From assembly GCF_900115435.1 (NCBI RefSeq), contig NZ_FOWK01000012.1, forward strand, positions 1 to 64,000: 64,000 nucleotides of DNA, written 5' to 3'. Position 1 is the first letter of the stretch, and the number at the start of each line of letters is the position of its first letter. This DNA is from Prevotella sp. tf2-5. GTDB taxonomy: Bacteria > Bacteroidota > Bacteroidia > Bacteroidales > Bacteroidaceae. Positions 34,708-42,709 of this stretch are shown piece after piece. The translations under genes were made by a program, and so were the position numbers. The notes under the pieces were generated by a model, which worked only from the letters and a program-made list of their open reading frames with translations, had not been told where the DNA came from and did no database searches.

Positions 34708-34748
34708 GGGTGGCTTACTAGCTTTGATTTTCTTTGCTAGAGCCACCC
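34708..34748. terminator. Strong hairpin between DUF3871 and the small membrane protein gene
   Basis: GGGTGGC (34708-34714) with GCCACCC (34742-34748), inner CTAGC (34718-34722) with GCTAG (34736-34740). T-rich on the plus side only. It could be an attenuator or a processing site in the leftward transcript. Confidence 0.5.
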
Positions 34749-34804
34749 CCTTTTTAATACACCGACATATTGCCAAAATCGTCTCAGCGGCGATAATGAT
34801 TGCA

Positions 34805-34990
34805 TCATTCAGATCGTCCGCTTTCATCAACTACTGGCGCATCGGCTACTACTTTCTTGTTTCTACAGAGCCGAGGAATGACGTGCTGACGGGTAAAGGT
34901 ACAGATATGTACCACCATTTCAGCAAGGATTACGATTTCCCCAGCGTAACGGATGCCTCTAAGGGCATTTACAAAAATTGCTTTTTTCAT
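34805..34990 (-). CDS. Small membrane-associated hypothetical protein (61 residues)
   Basis: MKKAIFVNALRGIRYAGEIV with one moderately hydrophobic segment and a charged tail ending DESGRSE. It is the first gene of the leftward run. Unknown function; moderate coding evidence. Confidence 0.45.
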   Translation of the reverse strand: MKKAIFVNALRGIRYAGEIVILAEMVVHICTFTRQHVIPRLCRNKKVVADAPVVDESGRSE

Positions 34991-35503
34991 TTTGATGTTA
35001 TTTTTTAAGTGTTAATAAATAATGTTATTTGTTCTCTTGTTGTTGTTCTTTCAAAAATAAAGCGAGCCAATTTTACCTTTTTCAGATAAAATCAGCTCTA
35101 CTTCGATTTAGGCTTTTGCAAATCCTCAAATATAACAACTCCAGTGTTACAGTTGAAAATCCAATCCTAACGCCAAGGTCTTGGGTGTCTGTAGCTCTCC
35201 GCGTACAGTCCTCTTAAAACCTAATATTTGAAATTAAAGTACGGGTCTTAAAGGCTCTTTTGGCCTCTCGCCGTACAACGTTGTATATGATTCATATATA
35301 AGGCTTTCAGGTGATCTGGTACGGTGTATGAAAAATGCGCTTAAAACAGCCTATTTTTCTTATAATTGTGAAACTCGAAAACACAATCATTTTCCGAAGG
35401 GGCTGTCTGTGAAGATAGCCCTTTCTATTTTGTGATTTTGCGCTTCACAAGCCATCACCTCCTTACCAATAATGAATAAATTATACATTAAATTTTTGAA
35501 GTT
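34991..35503. promoter_or_regulatory. Divergent 513-base intergenic region with structured leader
   Basis: No credible gene. It separates the leftward and rightward runs and should hold both promoters, though I could not fix a good consensus pair. Hairpins on the plus strand: CTGTA/TACAG near 35190, GTACGG (35239-35244)/CCGTAC (35271-35276) with inner AGGC/GCCT, and AAGGGGCT/AGCCCTTT near 35397-35425 followed by CTATTTT, an attenuator-like structure before the 35504 gene. AACGCCAAGGT near 35170 recurs in the leader at 18400. Confidence 0.45.
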
Positions 35504-35839
35504 ATGTTCAGTTTGTTTAATGCCCTGTTTGGTACTAACTCACGACCAGACTTAGGGCAGGTGCAGGAGGCTACAACTGCGCCAAAAAAAAACAGTAGCC
35601 CATCGGTATCAGTTCAACCAGAGCCACCAAAGGCAAAAGGTAAGTATGATGCAGATGTTGAAGCATTAGAGGCCGAATTTGGCTCTCTTAACTCAACTGG
35701 ACTCTCTATTAGCCTTCAGGACTTATTACAGATATGCCCACGCAAGCGACCACGCATAGAGGCGTTTCAGGGTCTCATTAGTTATCTGAAGGCAGAGTAC
35801 GGCGCAACACTAACCATTAAATCCAGAAAGACGAAATGA
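35504..35839 (+). CDS. Hypothetical protein with ICPRK domain (111 residues)
   Basis: A Pro/Ser-rich N-terminal linker, then LSISLQDLLQICPRKRPRIE and LKAEYGATLTIKSRKTK. The C-terminal half is paralogous to the 87-residue protein at 37044. Basic and probably nucleic-acid binding, but unrecognised. It overlaps the next gene by 4 bases. Confidence 0.55.
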   Translation: MFSLFNALFGTNSRPDLGQVQEATTAPKKNSSPSVSVQPEPPKAKGKYDADVEALEAEFGSLNSTGLSISLQDLLQICPRKRPRIEAFQGLISYLKAEYGATLTIKSRKTK

Positions 35840-36264
35840 AAAAGATATGGATTCACAAGAAAGTTTATTCCCTCGATATGCCGTTAGATGACATAGAGAA
35901 GGATTTGGAAACGGAACTGCGCGACTATTTCAAAACTGAGATAGGTGTGAGTGTGAAGATGGTTGGTGATAATGTGGTTGAGGTACTTTTCCATCGGACT
36001 ATGAATGTCGATGCTCACGAAGATACGATTTTAGAGCAAGATACATGGCTACTGACTGGTGAAGGACATGATAATTTTGTGCCTGCCTATAGTTCTGCAG
36101 GTTCTTTCGCACACTTCCCGAACATGGTTTATTACATTGATAAAACGGATTTTGAAGATGCGTATAAGAGAAATGCAGAGTTTTACAGTGGCTGCAAAAT
36201 TAAGAAAGTTACTGTAACTGAATGGAGCACTATGCTGATCCTGAGAGTTGAATTTGAGCAATGA
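35836..36264 (+). CDS. Hypothetical protein (142 residues)
   Basis: Unrecognised. N-terminal MKKIWIHKKVYSLDMPLDDI, a Trp/Gly-rich middle and a C-terminal strand. ATGA-type overlaps on both sides place it in an operon with the ICPRK protein and the methylase. Confidence 0.5.
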   Translation: MKKIWIHKKVYSLDMPLDDIEKDLETELRDYFKTEIGVSVKMVGDNVVEVLFHRTMNVDAHEDTILEQDTWLLTGEGHDNFVPAYSSAGSFAHFPNMVYYIDKTDFEDAYKRNAEFYSGCKIKKVTVTEWSTMLILRVEFEQ

Positions 36265-36977
36265 AGTACATGGGGAATAAGCGGAGAATTGTTAAAGAGA
36301 TAATGCCGCTTATGCTTGCAGAGCTACAACCAGGTCAATGCTTTGTAGATGCTTTTTCAGGAAGCGGTACTATAACAGAAAATGTACCCCAGGATCACAG
36401 GCGCATTGCTAATGATGCGCACAGATGGCTCATTGCTATGTGGGAACGACTGACTACTACAGACTGGCAACCGCCTACGACTATTGAAAAAGAGTTGTAC
36501 GATAAAGTAAAAGCATCGTGGCGTGCCGATGATGGCAAGTACGATGATGCTACTATTGGTTGGATTGGCTTTATGGCTAGTAGAAGTGGCAAATGGTGGG
36601 AGGCTGGATATAGCGGCCACAATGTTAAGGGGCGTGACTATATCGCTGAGAATATCCGAAATACCACCAAGCAAATTGAGAACCTAAAGGGCGTAGAATG
36701 GCATACTGGCAGCTATGCAGACTTAGTTATTCCCCCAAATTCGCTGATTTATTGTGACCCACCATATAGAGGCACAAGCACATACAGCGTTTCAAGGGAT
36801 TTTGATTATGATGCGTTCTACAGTTGGTGTAGGACAAAATCTGCTGAAGGACATACTGTATTCGTATCTGAATACTCAATGCCCCCAGATTTTACGGAAG
36901 TGTGGCACAAGTCGATTAAGACTACACTTAACCCAACTAACACATTTTCTGTAACAGAAAAACTATATAAGATTTAA
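36261..36977 (+). CDS. Dam-type (D12 class) DNA N6-adenine methyltransferase
   Basis: A 238-residue enzyme with the N-terminal MKYMGNKRRI of D12-class enzymes, the SAM-binding FVDAFSGSGTITENV (about residues 28-42) and the catalytic YCDPPYRGT (about 164-172). No restriction endonuclease is adjacent. Orphan methylases of this type are common on phages and may protect against host restriction. Confidence 0.88.
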   Translation: MKYMGNKRRIVKEIMPLMLAELQPGQCFVDAFSGSGTITENVPQDHRRIANDAHRWLIAMWERLTTTDWQPPTTIEKELYDKVKASWRADDGKYDDATIGWIGFMASRSGKWWEAGYSGHNVKGRDYIAENIRNTTKQIENLKGVEWHTGSYADLVIPPNSLIYCDPPYRGTSTYSVSRDFDYDAFYSWCRTKSAEGHTVFVSEYSMPPDFTEVWHKSIKTTLNPTNTFSVTEKLYKI

Positions 36978-37043
36978 TCCTGTGAGAGATTTATTTTTCA
37001 GAGCAAAACGGAAAAATAGTTCATTCACCTAAACATTACTACG

Positions 37044-37307
37044 ATGGTACATGACATAAATGTTGAAGAAAGATTGTTCTGTGCCGATATTCAAGCACTT
37101 TGCAATTATGATGATGGATTTAATGAGGCATGGGAGAGCGGAGCCACCTATCAACTGGTGGTGAACCTCTCAGACCTCTATACTATCTGTCCGAGGAAAT
37201 ACCAACGGACACTAATGTATGGCCGATTGGTAAGATTTCTCAAAACGAAGAACATCACCCTAACGGTGGTATCACAGAAGAATAAACTTAAAAACGAGTT
37301 ATTATGA
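37044..37307 (+). CDS. Hypothetical protein with ICPRK domain (87 residues)
   Basis: Its second half (LSDLYTICPRKYQRT, then RLVRFLKTKNITLTVVSQK) matches the C-terminal half of the 35504 protein, so the two are diverged paralogues that flank the methylase. Overlaps the HNH gene by 4 bases. Confidence 0.55.
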   Translation: MVHDINVEERLFCADIQALCNYDDGFNEAWESGATYQLVVNLSDLYTICPRKYQRTLMYGRLVRFLKTKNITLTVVSQKNKLKNELL

Positions 37308-38080
37308 AAGAGTATCAAGAATGGAGAGAATATTATGCCATCAAAGGGCTTGAAGTCTCTGAAAAAGGCTATGTCAGAAGATGGTATGATGACATAAGAA
37401 CTATAAACGGAAAAAGTGAGTTTCCGCATAAATTGAAACCAAAGGCTGATAAGGATGGTACACTATATATCAGAATTAAAGAGGGGAAGAAAGCGGTAGA
37501 TGTAATCGTCTGCACTTGTTTCTGGGGCAAACCTAAAGGGGATAAAAATTGTGTTATTCATAAGGATGGAAACCTCAGTAACAACCATAAAGATAACCTT
37601 AAATGGGCAACAATAAAAGAGCGAGAGGATTATTATAGTGATCCATCGAAATTCGTTGCTTTTGTTCCTAAACATAATGATTATAGATATGTAACGGATG
37701 GCCTATATGTCTCGAAAGATGCAAAGGTAAAACAAAACGGTAAGATACTTAATGTTTACGATAGTTCATTTGATCCAGATATGGATATTGAAGCAGCTAT
37801 TGACCCTCATGTTGTGGTATATCATGGCATCTTTCCTAACAGAAGTAATACTTTAGAGAAATTAGTAACTGCTGCATATCTTCCTAAACCAAGCGGATTG
37901 AAATCTCCTGCTATACTACATATTGACAATGATTATAAGAACTGTTCACTAGATAACCTAAAATGGGTAGAGGACAACAGCGACGAATACCAAGCCTATC
38001 TCAAACAAAGAACTGCTGATATTGAGAAACGTACACAGGAACTTAACCCACACCCTGTTAAACACCTGATGATAGGATAA
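37304..38080 (+). CDS. HNH endonuclease with NUMOD4-like and two HNH_3-like units
   Basis: A 258-residue protein. The N terminus (WREYYAIKGLEVSEKGYVRR) resembles NUMOD4, a module of phage homing-type nucleases. Two HNH_3-like segments follow: CVIHKDGNLSNNHKDNLKWA (about residues 83-102) and ILHIDNDYKNCSLDNLKWVE (about 205-224). The first has the better H-N-N spacing; the second may be inactive. Confidence 0.75.
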   Translation: MKEYQEWREYYAIKGLEVSEKGYVRRWYDDIRTINGKSEFPHKLKPKADKDGTLYIRIKEGKKAVDVIVCTCFWGKPKGDKNCVIHKDGNLSNNHKDNLKWATIKEREDYYSDPSKFVAFVPKHNDYRYVTDGLYVSKDAKVKQNGKILNVYDSSFDPDMDIEAAIDPHVVVYHGIFPNRSNTLEKLVTAAYLPKPSGLKSPAILHIDNDYKNCSLDNLKWVEDNSDEYQAYLKQRTADIEKRTQELNPHPVKHLMIG

Positions 38081-38102
38081 ACCATATAAAACTTTACTTA
38101 CG

Positions 38103-38258
38103 ATGAAACAAACTATTAAGTATCTGCCAACAGGACAGACTTTCGATAATCGCAAAGAAGCGAAGATCGCATTGGGGCATAGTAATTTCAACCATGCCCT
38201 GAGAGACGGAAAGATTGTGTTTATAACAACCTATTCGCCTACGGACATTATAATTTAG
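38103..38258 (+). CDS. 51-residue NUMOD1-like protein
   Basis: MKQTIKYLPTGQTFDNRKEA, then KIALGHSNFNHALRDGKIVF. The F-D-N-R-K-E-A..ALGHSN..ALRDGK pattern looks like a NUMOD1-type DNA-recognition repeat. It starts 22 bases after the HNH gene and may act with it, or be a detached part of it. Confidence 0.55.
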   Translation: MKQTIKYLPTGQTFDNRKEAKIALGHSNFNHALRDGKIVFITTYSPTDIII

Positions 38259-38284
38259 TTTAACTTCAATTCATTTGCAATGCT

Positions 38285-39991
38285 ATGATAGTAAATGCAA
38301 ATTTTAGATTTCTGGTGAATATCTCACTGGAAGGGTACAAGTGTAAAACCGATGCTACGGCCTGCCTCAGTAGAGCAGGCTCAAAGGCTATCGGGATGAA
38401 TAAGATGGCTTTTCAGGAAATGTATGTTACCCCGATGGAATTTCTTTCATACGCCACCAGTGGCCACACCTTTTGTAATATCTTTGAATTTGACAAAGAT
38501 AGTTATTGGATAACCACAGAAAAAGGTCATTTTAAGTGTAGCCCATTCTATCACCGTGGAGCTAATAAAGGTGCAATGAAACTGAGCTTTAAGGCTGATG
38601 AATACTTCAAAGGGGCGCAGGTCGTATTTGTTGATGTTGACTATACATCGTTTACGACTATTGAAGAATATGTAGATTCTATCATGTTAAAGCCCACAGC
38701 AGTATATCCGTCCTACTCAGATAACACGGATAAGCACGGTGTTATATCGAGGCGTTTCAGATTGGTATATGTATTCTCGCATCTACTGACTCCAGATGAA
38801 TTTTGCAAATTCTCTGATGCCGTCCATGAGCACGTTAAGCTATGCACAAACGAGCCAATGGATGACTATTGCGGAACAAGGCCATCACAGTACATGAATG
38901 GTGTATATGGCACAAATGAAGTTTATTGCACCAACTGTATTTATAGTGGCTATGAGTTTCCAGAGCCAATAGAAGATGATCCTGTAGTGCCGATGGTAAC
39001 AAATATCGAAGCACTTGATGAAAACTTACTTGCTGACATGAACCTTATGGACTATAATGTTTTCATGCACAAGTATTCCAGACAATATAGGTATCTGTAT
39101 CGCACGGAAACTGACAACTGGACTAATTCATTAAAATGCAGTGCTGAATACCAGTTGACAGACGAGAACTATTTGCAACTATGGTATTATCGGGAGCCTG
39201 TTGTGGATGGTGAGCATAGAAGAAGAAAACTATTGAAAAATGCTTGCCTGAGACGTTTAATGTTCCCTGAGATTACAGCCAATGAATTACTTTTCAATCT
39301 GTATATCGACTTGCACAGATTCTTTGATAATTCAGATGATGTTATAACTGTTGATGTCCTGAAAAGGAGGGTCAACAAAGCAATGTCAATGAGCATCGAG
39401 GAACTGAAAGAATACTGCAAATTTGAGATTGAATATTGGAACCAGGAACGACCAAAATTTATCGTTAAAACTGACTATTGCCTGGATCTCCAAAGGGCGG
39501 TTAATATCATCGGGGCAGAATTGAGATATAAAGAGCTTGACTTGATATATAACACTTCCATATCAGTTAGTGAAAACTTTGCTAGTGGGATGGGGGTTTC
39601 AAGGGCTACGCTTTATCGCTATTGTGCTGATCGAAGAATTGAAACATCGCCGAGAGATACGCCGACACAGTTTGAAATGAGGTTGGAAAATAGGAGTGCC
39701 AAACAGAAAGACATAGACCTTTTCATTGAACTATATGATGAAAAACTATCCTTGCGGAAGCTAAAAGAAAAATTGGCAAAACATGGCCTACGTCTATCTT
39801 TAACAACAATCAGAAAATGGATAAAGAAACATATCAAGCCTTCAGAAGATACCATTGGATTTGATGCGTCTGAGTTCACATTTACGCCCCTTTTCCAAAA
39901 TCCAAGCAGTACCTTCGAAGACCCAGCAGACTTGCCCAATTATAATATTCCTTTCTATACACCTCCATTTCAATATGGTAGCTATCTATAA
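38285..39991 (+). CDS. Primase-like replication protein with C-terminal HTH
   Basis: A 568-residue protein. The segment VVFVDVDYTSFTTIEEY (about residues 112-128), then PTAVYPSYSDN and RRFRLVYVFSHLL (about 155-167), resembles the catalytic core of archaeo-eukaryotic-type primases of plasmids and phages. A DDYCGTRPSQYMNG segment follows. Near residues 435-455 is an HTH (GVSRATLYRYCADR), and a second (LRKLKEKLAKHGLRLSLTTI) lies near 490. The mix of primase-like and HTH domains suggests an initiator for the element. The assignment is from motifs only. Confidence 0.6.
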   Translation: MIVNANFRFLVNISLEGYKCKTDATACLSRAGSKAIGMNKMAFQEMYVTPMEFLSYATSGHTFCNIFEFDKDSYWITTEKGHFKCSPFYHRGANKGAMKLSFKADEYFKGAQVVFVDVDYTSFTTIEEYVDSIMLKPTAVYPSYSDNTDKHGVISRRFRLVYVFSHLLTPDEFCKFSDAVHEHVKLCTNEPMDDYCGTRPSQYMNGVYGTNEVYCTNCIYSGYEFPEPIEDDPVVPMVTNIEALDENLLADMNLMDYNVFMHKYSRQYRYLYRTETDNWTNSLKCSAEYQLTDENYLQLWYYREPVVDGEHRRRKLLKNACLRRLMFPEITANELLFNLYIDLHRFFDNSDDVITVDVLKRRVNKAMSMSIEELKEYCKFEIEYWNQERPKFIVKTDYCLDLQRAVNIIGAELRYKELDLIYNTSISVSENFASGMGVSRATLYRYCADRRIETSPRDTPTQFEMRLENRSAKQKDIDLFIELYDEKLSLRKLKEKLAKHGLRLSLTTIRKWIKKHIKPSEDTIGFDASEFTFTPLFQNPSSTFEDPADLPNYNIPFYTPPFQYGSYL

Positions 39992-40002
39992 TTCATTCTG
40001 TA

Positions 40003-40034
40003 GAGAGAGTTTCTTGTGAAATGGAAACTCTCTC
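40003..40034. terminator. Perfect 11-bp hairpin after the primase-like gene
   Basis: GAGAGAGTTTC (40003-40013) pairs with GAAACTCTCTC (40024-40034) around a 10-base loop. There is no T run, so it may be a 3'-end stabiliser. Confidence 0.55.
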
Positions 40035-40126
40035 ACTTAGCAGATAATCATAAAGTAGTAGTTGGATAGACTACTACATATTATGTTAGAATGAGAAAAT
40101 CCACCAAAAGTGTACACTTTGTGCTT

Positions 40127-40170
40127 AGAGTAATAGTAGCCCAATAACTGCTATTACTCTTTTCTTTTTT
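40127..40170. terminator. Bidirectional terminator between the primase-like gene and umuC
   Basis: AGAGTAATAG (40127-40136) pairs with CTATTACTCT (40151-40160), followed by TTTCTTTTTT. It separates convergent transcripts. Confidence 0.75.
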
Positions 40171-40188
40171 ACGCCAAAATAGCGGTTT

Positions 40189-41490
40189 TCACTTCAATTT
40201 GATAATGTCCGACCACCGCGTTGTTGGGTTCGGGCTTTTATAGTCATGCTTGATAGCGTTGGCAAACACATTGGCTTTCCCCTTGCCGTCCTTTTGGGTG
40301 TACTGCTGTGATCCAAGTACAATAGTTTCGCTACCTTGCATCCTGTTTATCCTGTCTATCACTTCATCGAGCCGCTTCATCTTCTGGAACTGTTCAGCGT
40401 TGATGTCGAATAGGTCTTGTTGGATGGGGGAGTCAGCACCAACACCCATCACAATAACGCCAGCCTTTTTGTACTGGTAGCCTTGACGGTATATCTTCTT
40501 TAGCACGTCGTTGGCTGTCTCAATGATGGTGATAGTTGAGTTTGTCGGTGTGATAAGCCTTTGTTCTTGAAAGTTCCAGTATTGGGGCAAATCCTCTCTG
40601 AAATAGTTTGTATTCAGGAACACGCCAACGATAGATGCAACTGTTTTCTGCATCCTCAGTTTCTCAGCGCATCGAGCAGCATAGTTGGCTACATGGGTAC
40701 GGATGGTGTCATAGTCAGTTATCATGCCATTAAATGAGCGACTGGTGCAGATACTTTTCTTTTTAGCCAGTTCCTCATTTGGCACGCAGTCATCGCCATT
40801 GAGTTCGCGCCACGTCCTGTAGATATTGATGTTGTTGAATGTGAGTTTGACCCAATCGCCATGATGTTGAGCAAAGTCATAAGCCGTCTTTACACCAAGG
40901 GCTTGAAGTTTGGCTGCATATCTTCTACCGATGCCCCACACATCTTCAATCGGATAGAGTTTTAGAGCCTTGATCCGTTTCTCGTCGGTATCTATCATGC
41001 AGCAATGCCTATATCCCTGGTACTTCTTAGCAAAGTGTGAGGCCATCTTCGCTAAAGTCTTATTTGGAGCCAGTCCGATACTGATAGGCATACCAACATA
41101 CTGCTTAACCTTCTTATGCAGATTCTCTCCCCATTGCTTCAAATCCACATTTTCCATGTCATCGAGGTACACAAAGCACTCGTCAATGGAATAGCGGAAG
41201 TATGCAGGTGCTTCTTGTCTGATAATGCTAACCACACGGCCAGTAAGTTCACCGTACAATTCGTAATTTGAAGAAAATACCGCTATCTTATTATTGGGGA
41301 ACTGTTGGGCTATCTGGAAATATGGTGTACCTGCCTTGATACCTAATGCTTTTGCTTCATTGCTTCGAGCCACTACACAGCCGTCATTATTGCTTAATAC
41401 TATAACAGGAGTGTCGTTCAGATCAGGCCGAAAGACACGCTCGCATGAAACGTAGCAGTTATCACAATCGCAGATACCGTAGAACTTCAT
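40189..41490 (-). CDS. umuC: Y-family DNA polymerase UmuC
   Basis: The catalytic subunit of error-prone polymerase V. The 433-residue protein starts FYGICDCDNCYVSCERVF with the first metal-binding Asp, has the YSIDECFVYLDD catalytic box (about residues 97-108), an HhH region (EDVWGIGRRYAAKLQALGV) and the C-terminal DUF4113-like end. Complete. Its start directly follows the stop of the small lipoprotein gene. Confidence 0.95.
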   Translation of the reverse strand: MKFYGICDCDNCYVSCERVFRPDLNDTPVIVLSNNDGCVVARSNEAKALGIKAGTPYFQIAQQFPNNKIAVFSSNYELYGELTGRVVSIIRQEAPAYFRYSIDECFVYLDDMENVDLKQWGENLHKKVKQYVGMPISIGLAPNKTLAKMASHFAKKYQGYRHCCMIDTDEKRIKALKLYPIEDVWGIGRRYAAKLQALGVKTAYDFAQHHGDWVKLTFNNINIYRTWRELNGDDCVPNEELAKKKSICTSRSFNGMITDYDTIRTHVANYAARCAEKLRMQKTVASIVGVFLNTNYFREDLPQYWNFQEQRLITPTNSTITIIETANDVLKKIYRQGYQYKKAGVIVMGVGADSPIQQDLFDINAEQFQKMKRLDEVIDRINRMQGSETIVLGSQQYTQKDGKGKANVFANAIKHDYKSPNPTTRWSDIIKLK

Positions 41491-41793
41491 TTAGAAATTG
41501 ATATGAGTTTCGCCAGCCCAAGTAGTATCACACGTTATGGTTATTCTTAGCGAGGCAGATTTAATGTTTGCCTGAATTTTAGGGTACAATGAATGTTCCT
41601 TAGATTCGGGGTACTCAGTAGTGTAGTCATTAACCTTTGTGGAAAACAACTTAACGCTATCTATCGTCACGGCAGGCAGGCCACAAGATTCGACATAGAA
41701 GCCTTCCATTTCAGGGTAGCCCTCGCCAATCACTTCTTTTTCACAACCAATCGCCATAAAGCAAATGGCGAATAGAAACAGTATCTTCTTCAT
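41491..41793 (-). CDS. Small lipoprotein between umuD and umuC
   Basis: A 100-residue protein with signal peptide and lipobox FMAIGC (Cys about residue 17). The mature part is beta-rich with Cys in VESCGL and ITCDTTW. It overlaps the umuD stop by 4 bases and its own stop abuts the umuC start, so it must be cotranslated with them. No family recognised. Confidence 0.7.
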   Translation of the reverse strand: MKKILFLFAICFMAIGCEKEVIGEGYPEMEGFYVESCGLPAVTIDSVKLFSTKVNDYTTEYPESKEHSLYPKIQANIKSASLRITITCDTTWAGETHINF

Positions 41794-42230
41794 ATTTTCT
41801 CAAAGGTTCTTATCAGGTGAACAACTACGCCCCAGACTTGGAACTGTTCGGGGTCATCTATACGGAACACAGGATAATCGGGGTTAGCAGGACGCAATTC
41901 AATATATCCGTCTTTCTTATGGGTCAGATCGAGGTACTTCATTGTAAAGCCTTCACCGCCCCACCATGCAATAACTATGCTTCCATCGTGAGGTTCTACA
42001 GCCCTGTCAATAATAACACGGTCGCCGTCAAAGATACCAGCATCTTTCATACTATCCCCCTCGACATCACCATAGAAAGAAGCCTCTGGATGCCGGATAT
42101 AATCACGGTTGAAGTCCAAAGTCTCATGCGTATAATCGTCCGCAGGGGAAGGAAAGCCAGCCACTACGCTAGCGTGTTCCAGTTCAAGTTTCGTGTCAAA
42201 TACACCTTGTCGTATCTTTATGTTTCCCAT
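41790..42230 (-). CDS. umuD: LexA-like self-cleaving polymerase subunit UmuD
   Basis: UmuD is cleaved after DNA damage to form polymerase V with UmuC. The 146-residue protein has the cleavage site in VVAGFPSPADD (about residue 24), the nucleophile in GDVEGDSMKDAG (Ser about 59) and the general-base Lys in GFTMKYLDL (about 98). Complete. Confidence 0.93.
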   Translation of the reverse strand: MGNIKIRQGVFDTKLELEHASVVAGFPSPADDYTHETLDFNRDYIRHPEASFYGDVEGDSMKDAGIFDGDRVIIDRAVEPHDGSIVIAWWGGEGFTMKYLDLTHKKDGYIELRPANPDYPVFRIDDPEQFQVWGVVVHLIRTFEKI

Positions 42231-42237
42231 ATACTTA

Positions 42238-42702
42238 TTATATCATAAATGATGCTTCCTCTAAATAATCAAATACCTTTGCCTTATATGCCTTATGTGA
42301 CCTTGCACATAATGCGAATTTATTGCACGTTACAACCTCCACACAGAAACACCTAAGAATTTCATTCATTGGAAATTCGTGGAAAGAGCCTTTTAACAGA
42401 ATTAAAGTGCCTAATGGGTCTATATAATAGTAAACCTTATCGTGTAGATTATTTGGTAAAATCCGTTTTATATCCTCTACTGGCTCTGTGTACCAACTAT
42501 CCTGACTTCCTACTACATCTATAGTGTGATAAAGAACAAATGGCTCATTACGGAATTGGAATATTGTTTTCTTGAAGGTAATAATACCATCTTTGAAATA
42601 TTCAAATGAAATGTTAGAAATTGGATTGTTTCTACATTTCTGCCATAGCTTGTAACCGCTATCTATTTTGACTTCTCTCGGTGGTGTATATTCAACTCTC
42701 AT
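42238..42702 (-). CDS. Hypothetical protein downstream of the ExoVII-like gene (154 residues)
   Basis: Unrecognised. Starting at the ATG at 42702 (MRVEYTPPREVKIDSGYKLW), 7 bases after the ExoVII-like stop. Contains strand-rich segments (NISFEYFKDGIITFKKTIF) and a C-terminal part with three Cys. The tight spacing suggests it works with the ExoVII-like protein or the umuD gene 7 bases downstream. An ATG at 42750 would overlap the previous gene. Confidence 0.55.
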   Translation of the reverse strand: MRVEYTPPREVKIDSGYKLWQKCRNNPISNISFEYFKDGIITFKKTIFQFRNEPFVLYHTIDVVGSQDSWYTEPVEDIKRILPNNLHDKVYYYIDPLGTLILLKGSFHEFPMNEILRCFCVEVVTCNKFALCARSHKAYKAKVFDYLEEASFMI

Positions 42703-42709
42703 AATATAA

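Noticed and set aside
35029..35217. A 62-codon rightward ORF in the central intergenic region.
   Set aside because: Composition looks non-coding, it spans several hairpins, and it has no operon context.
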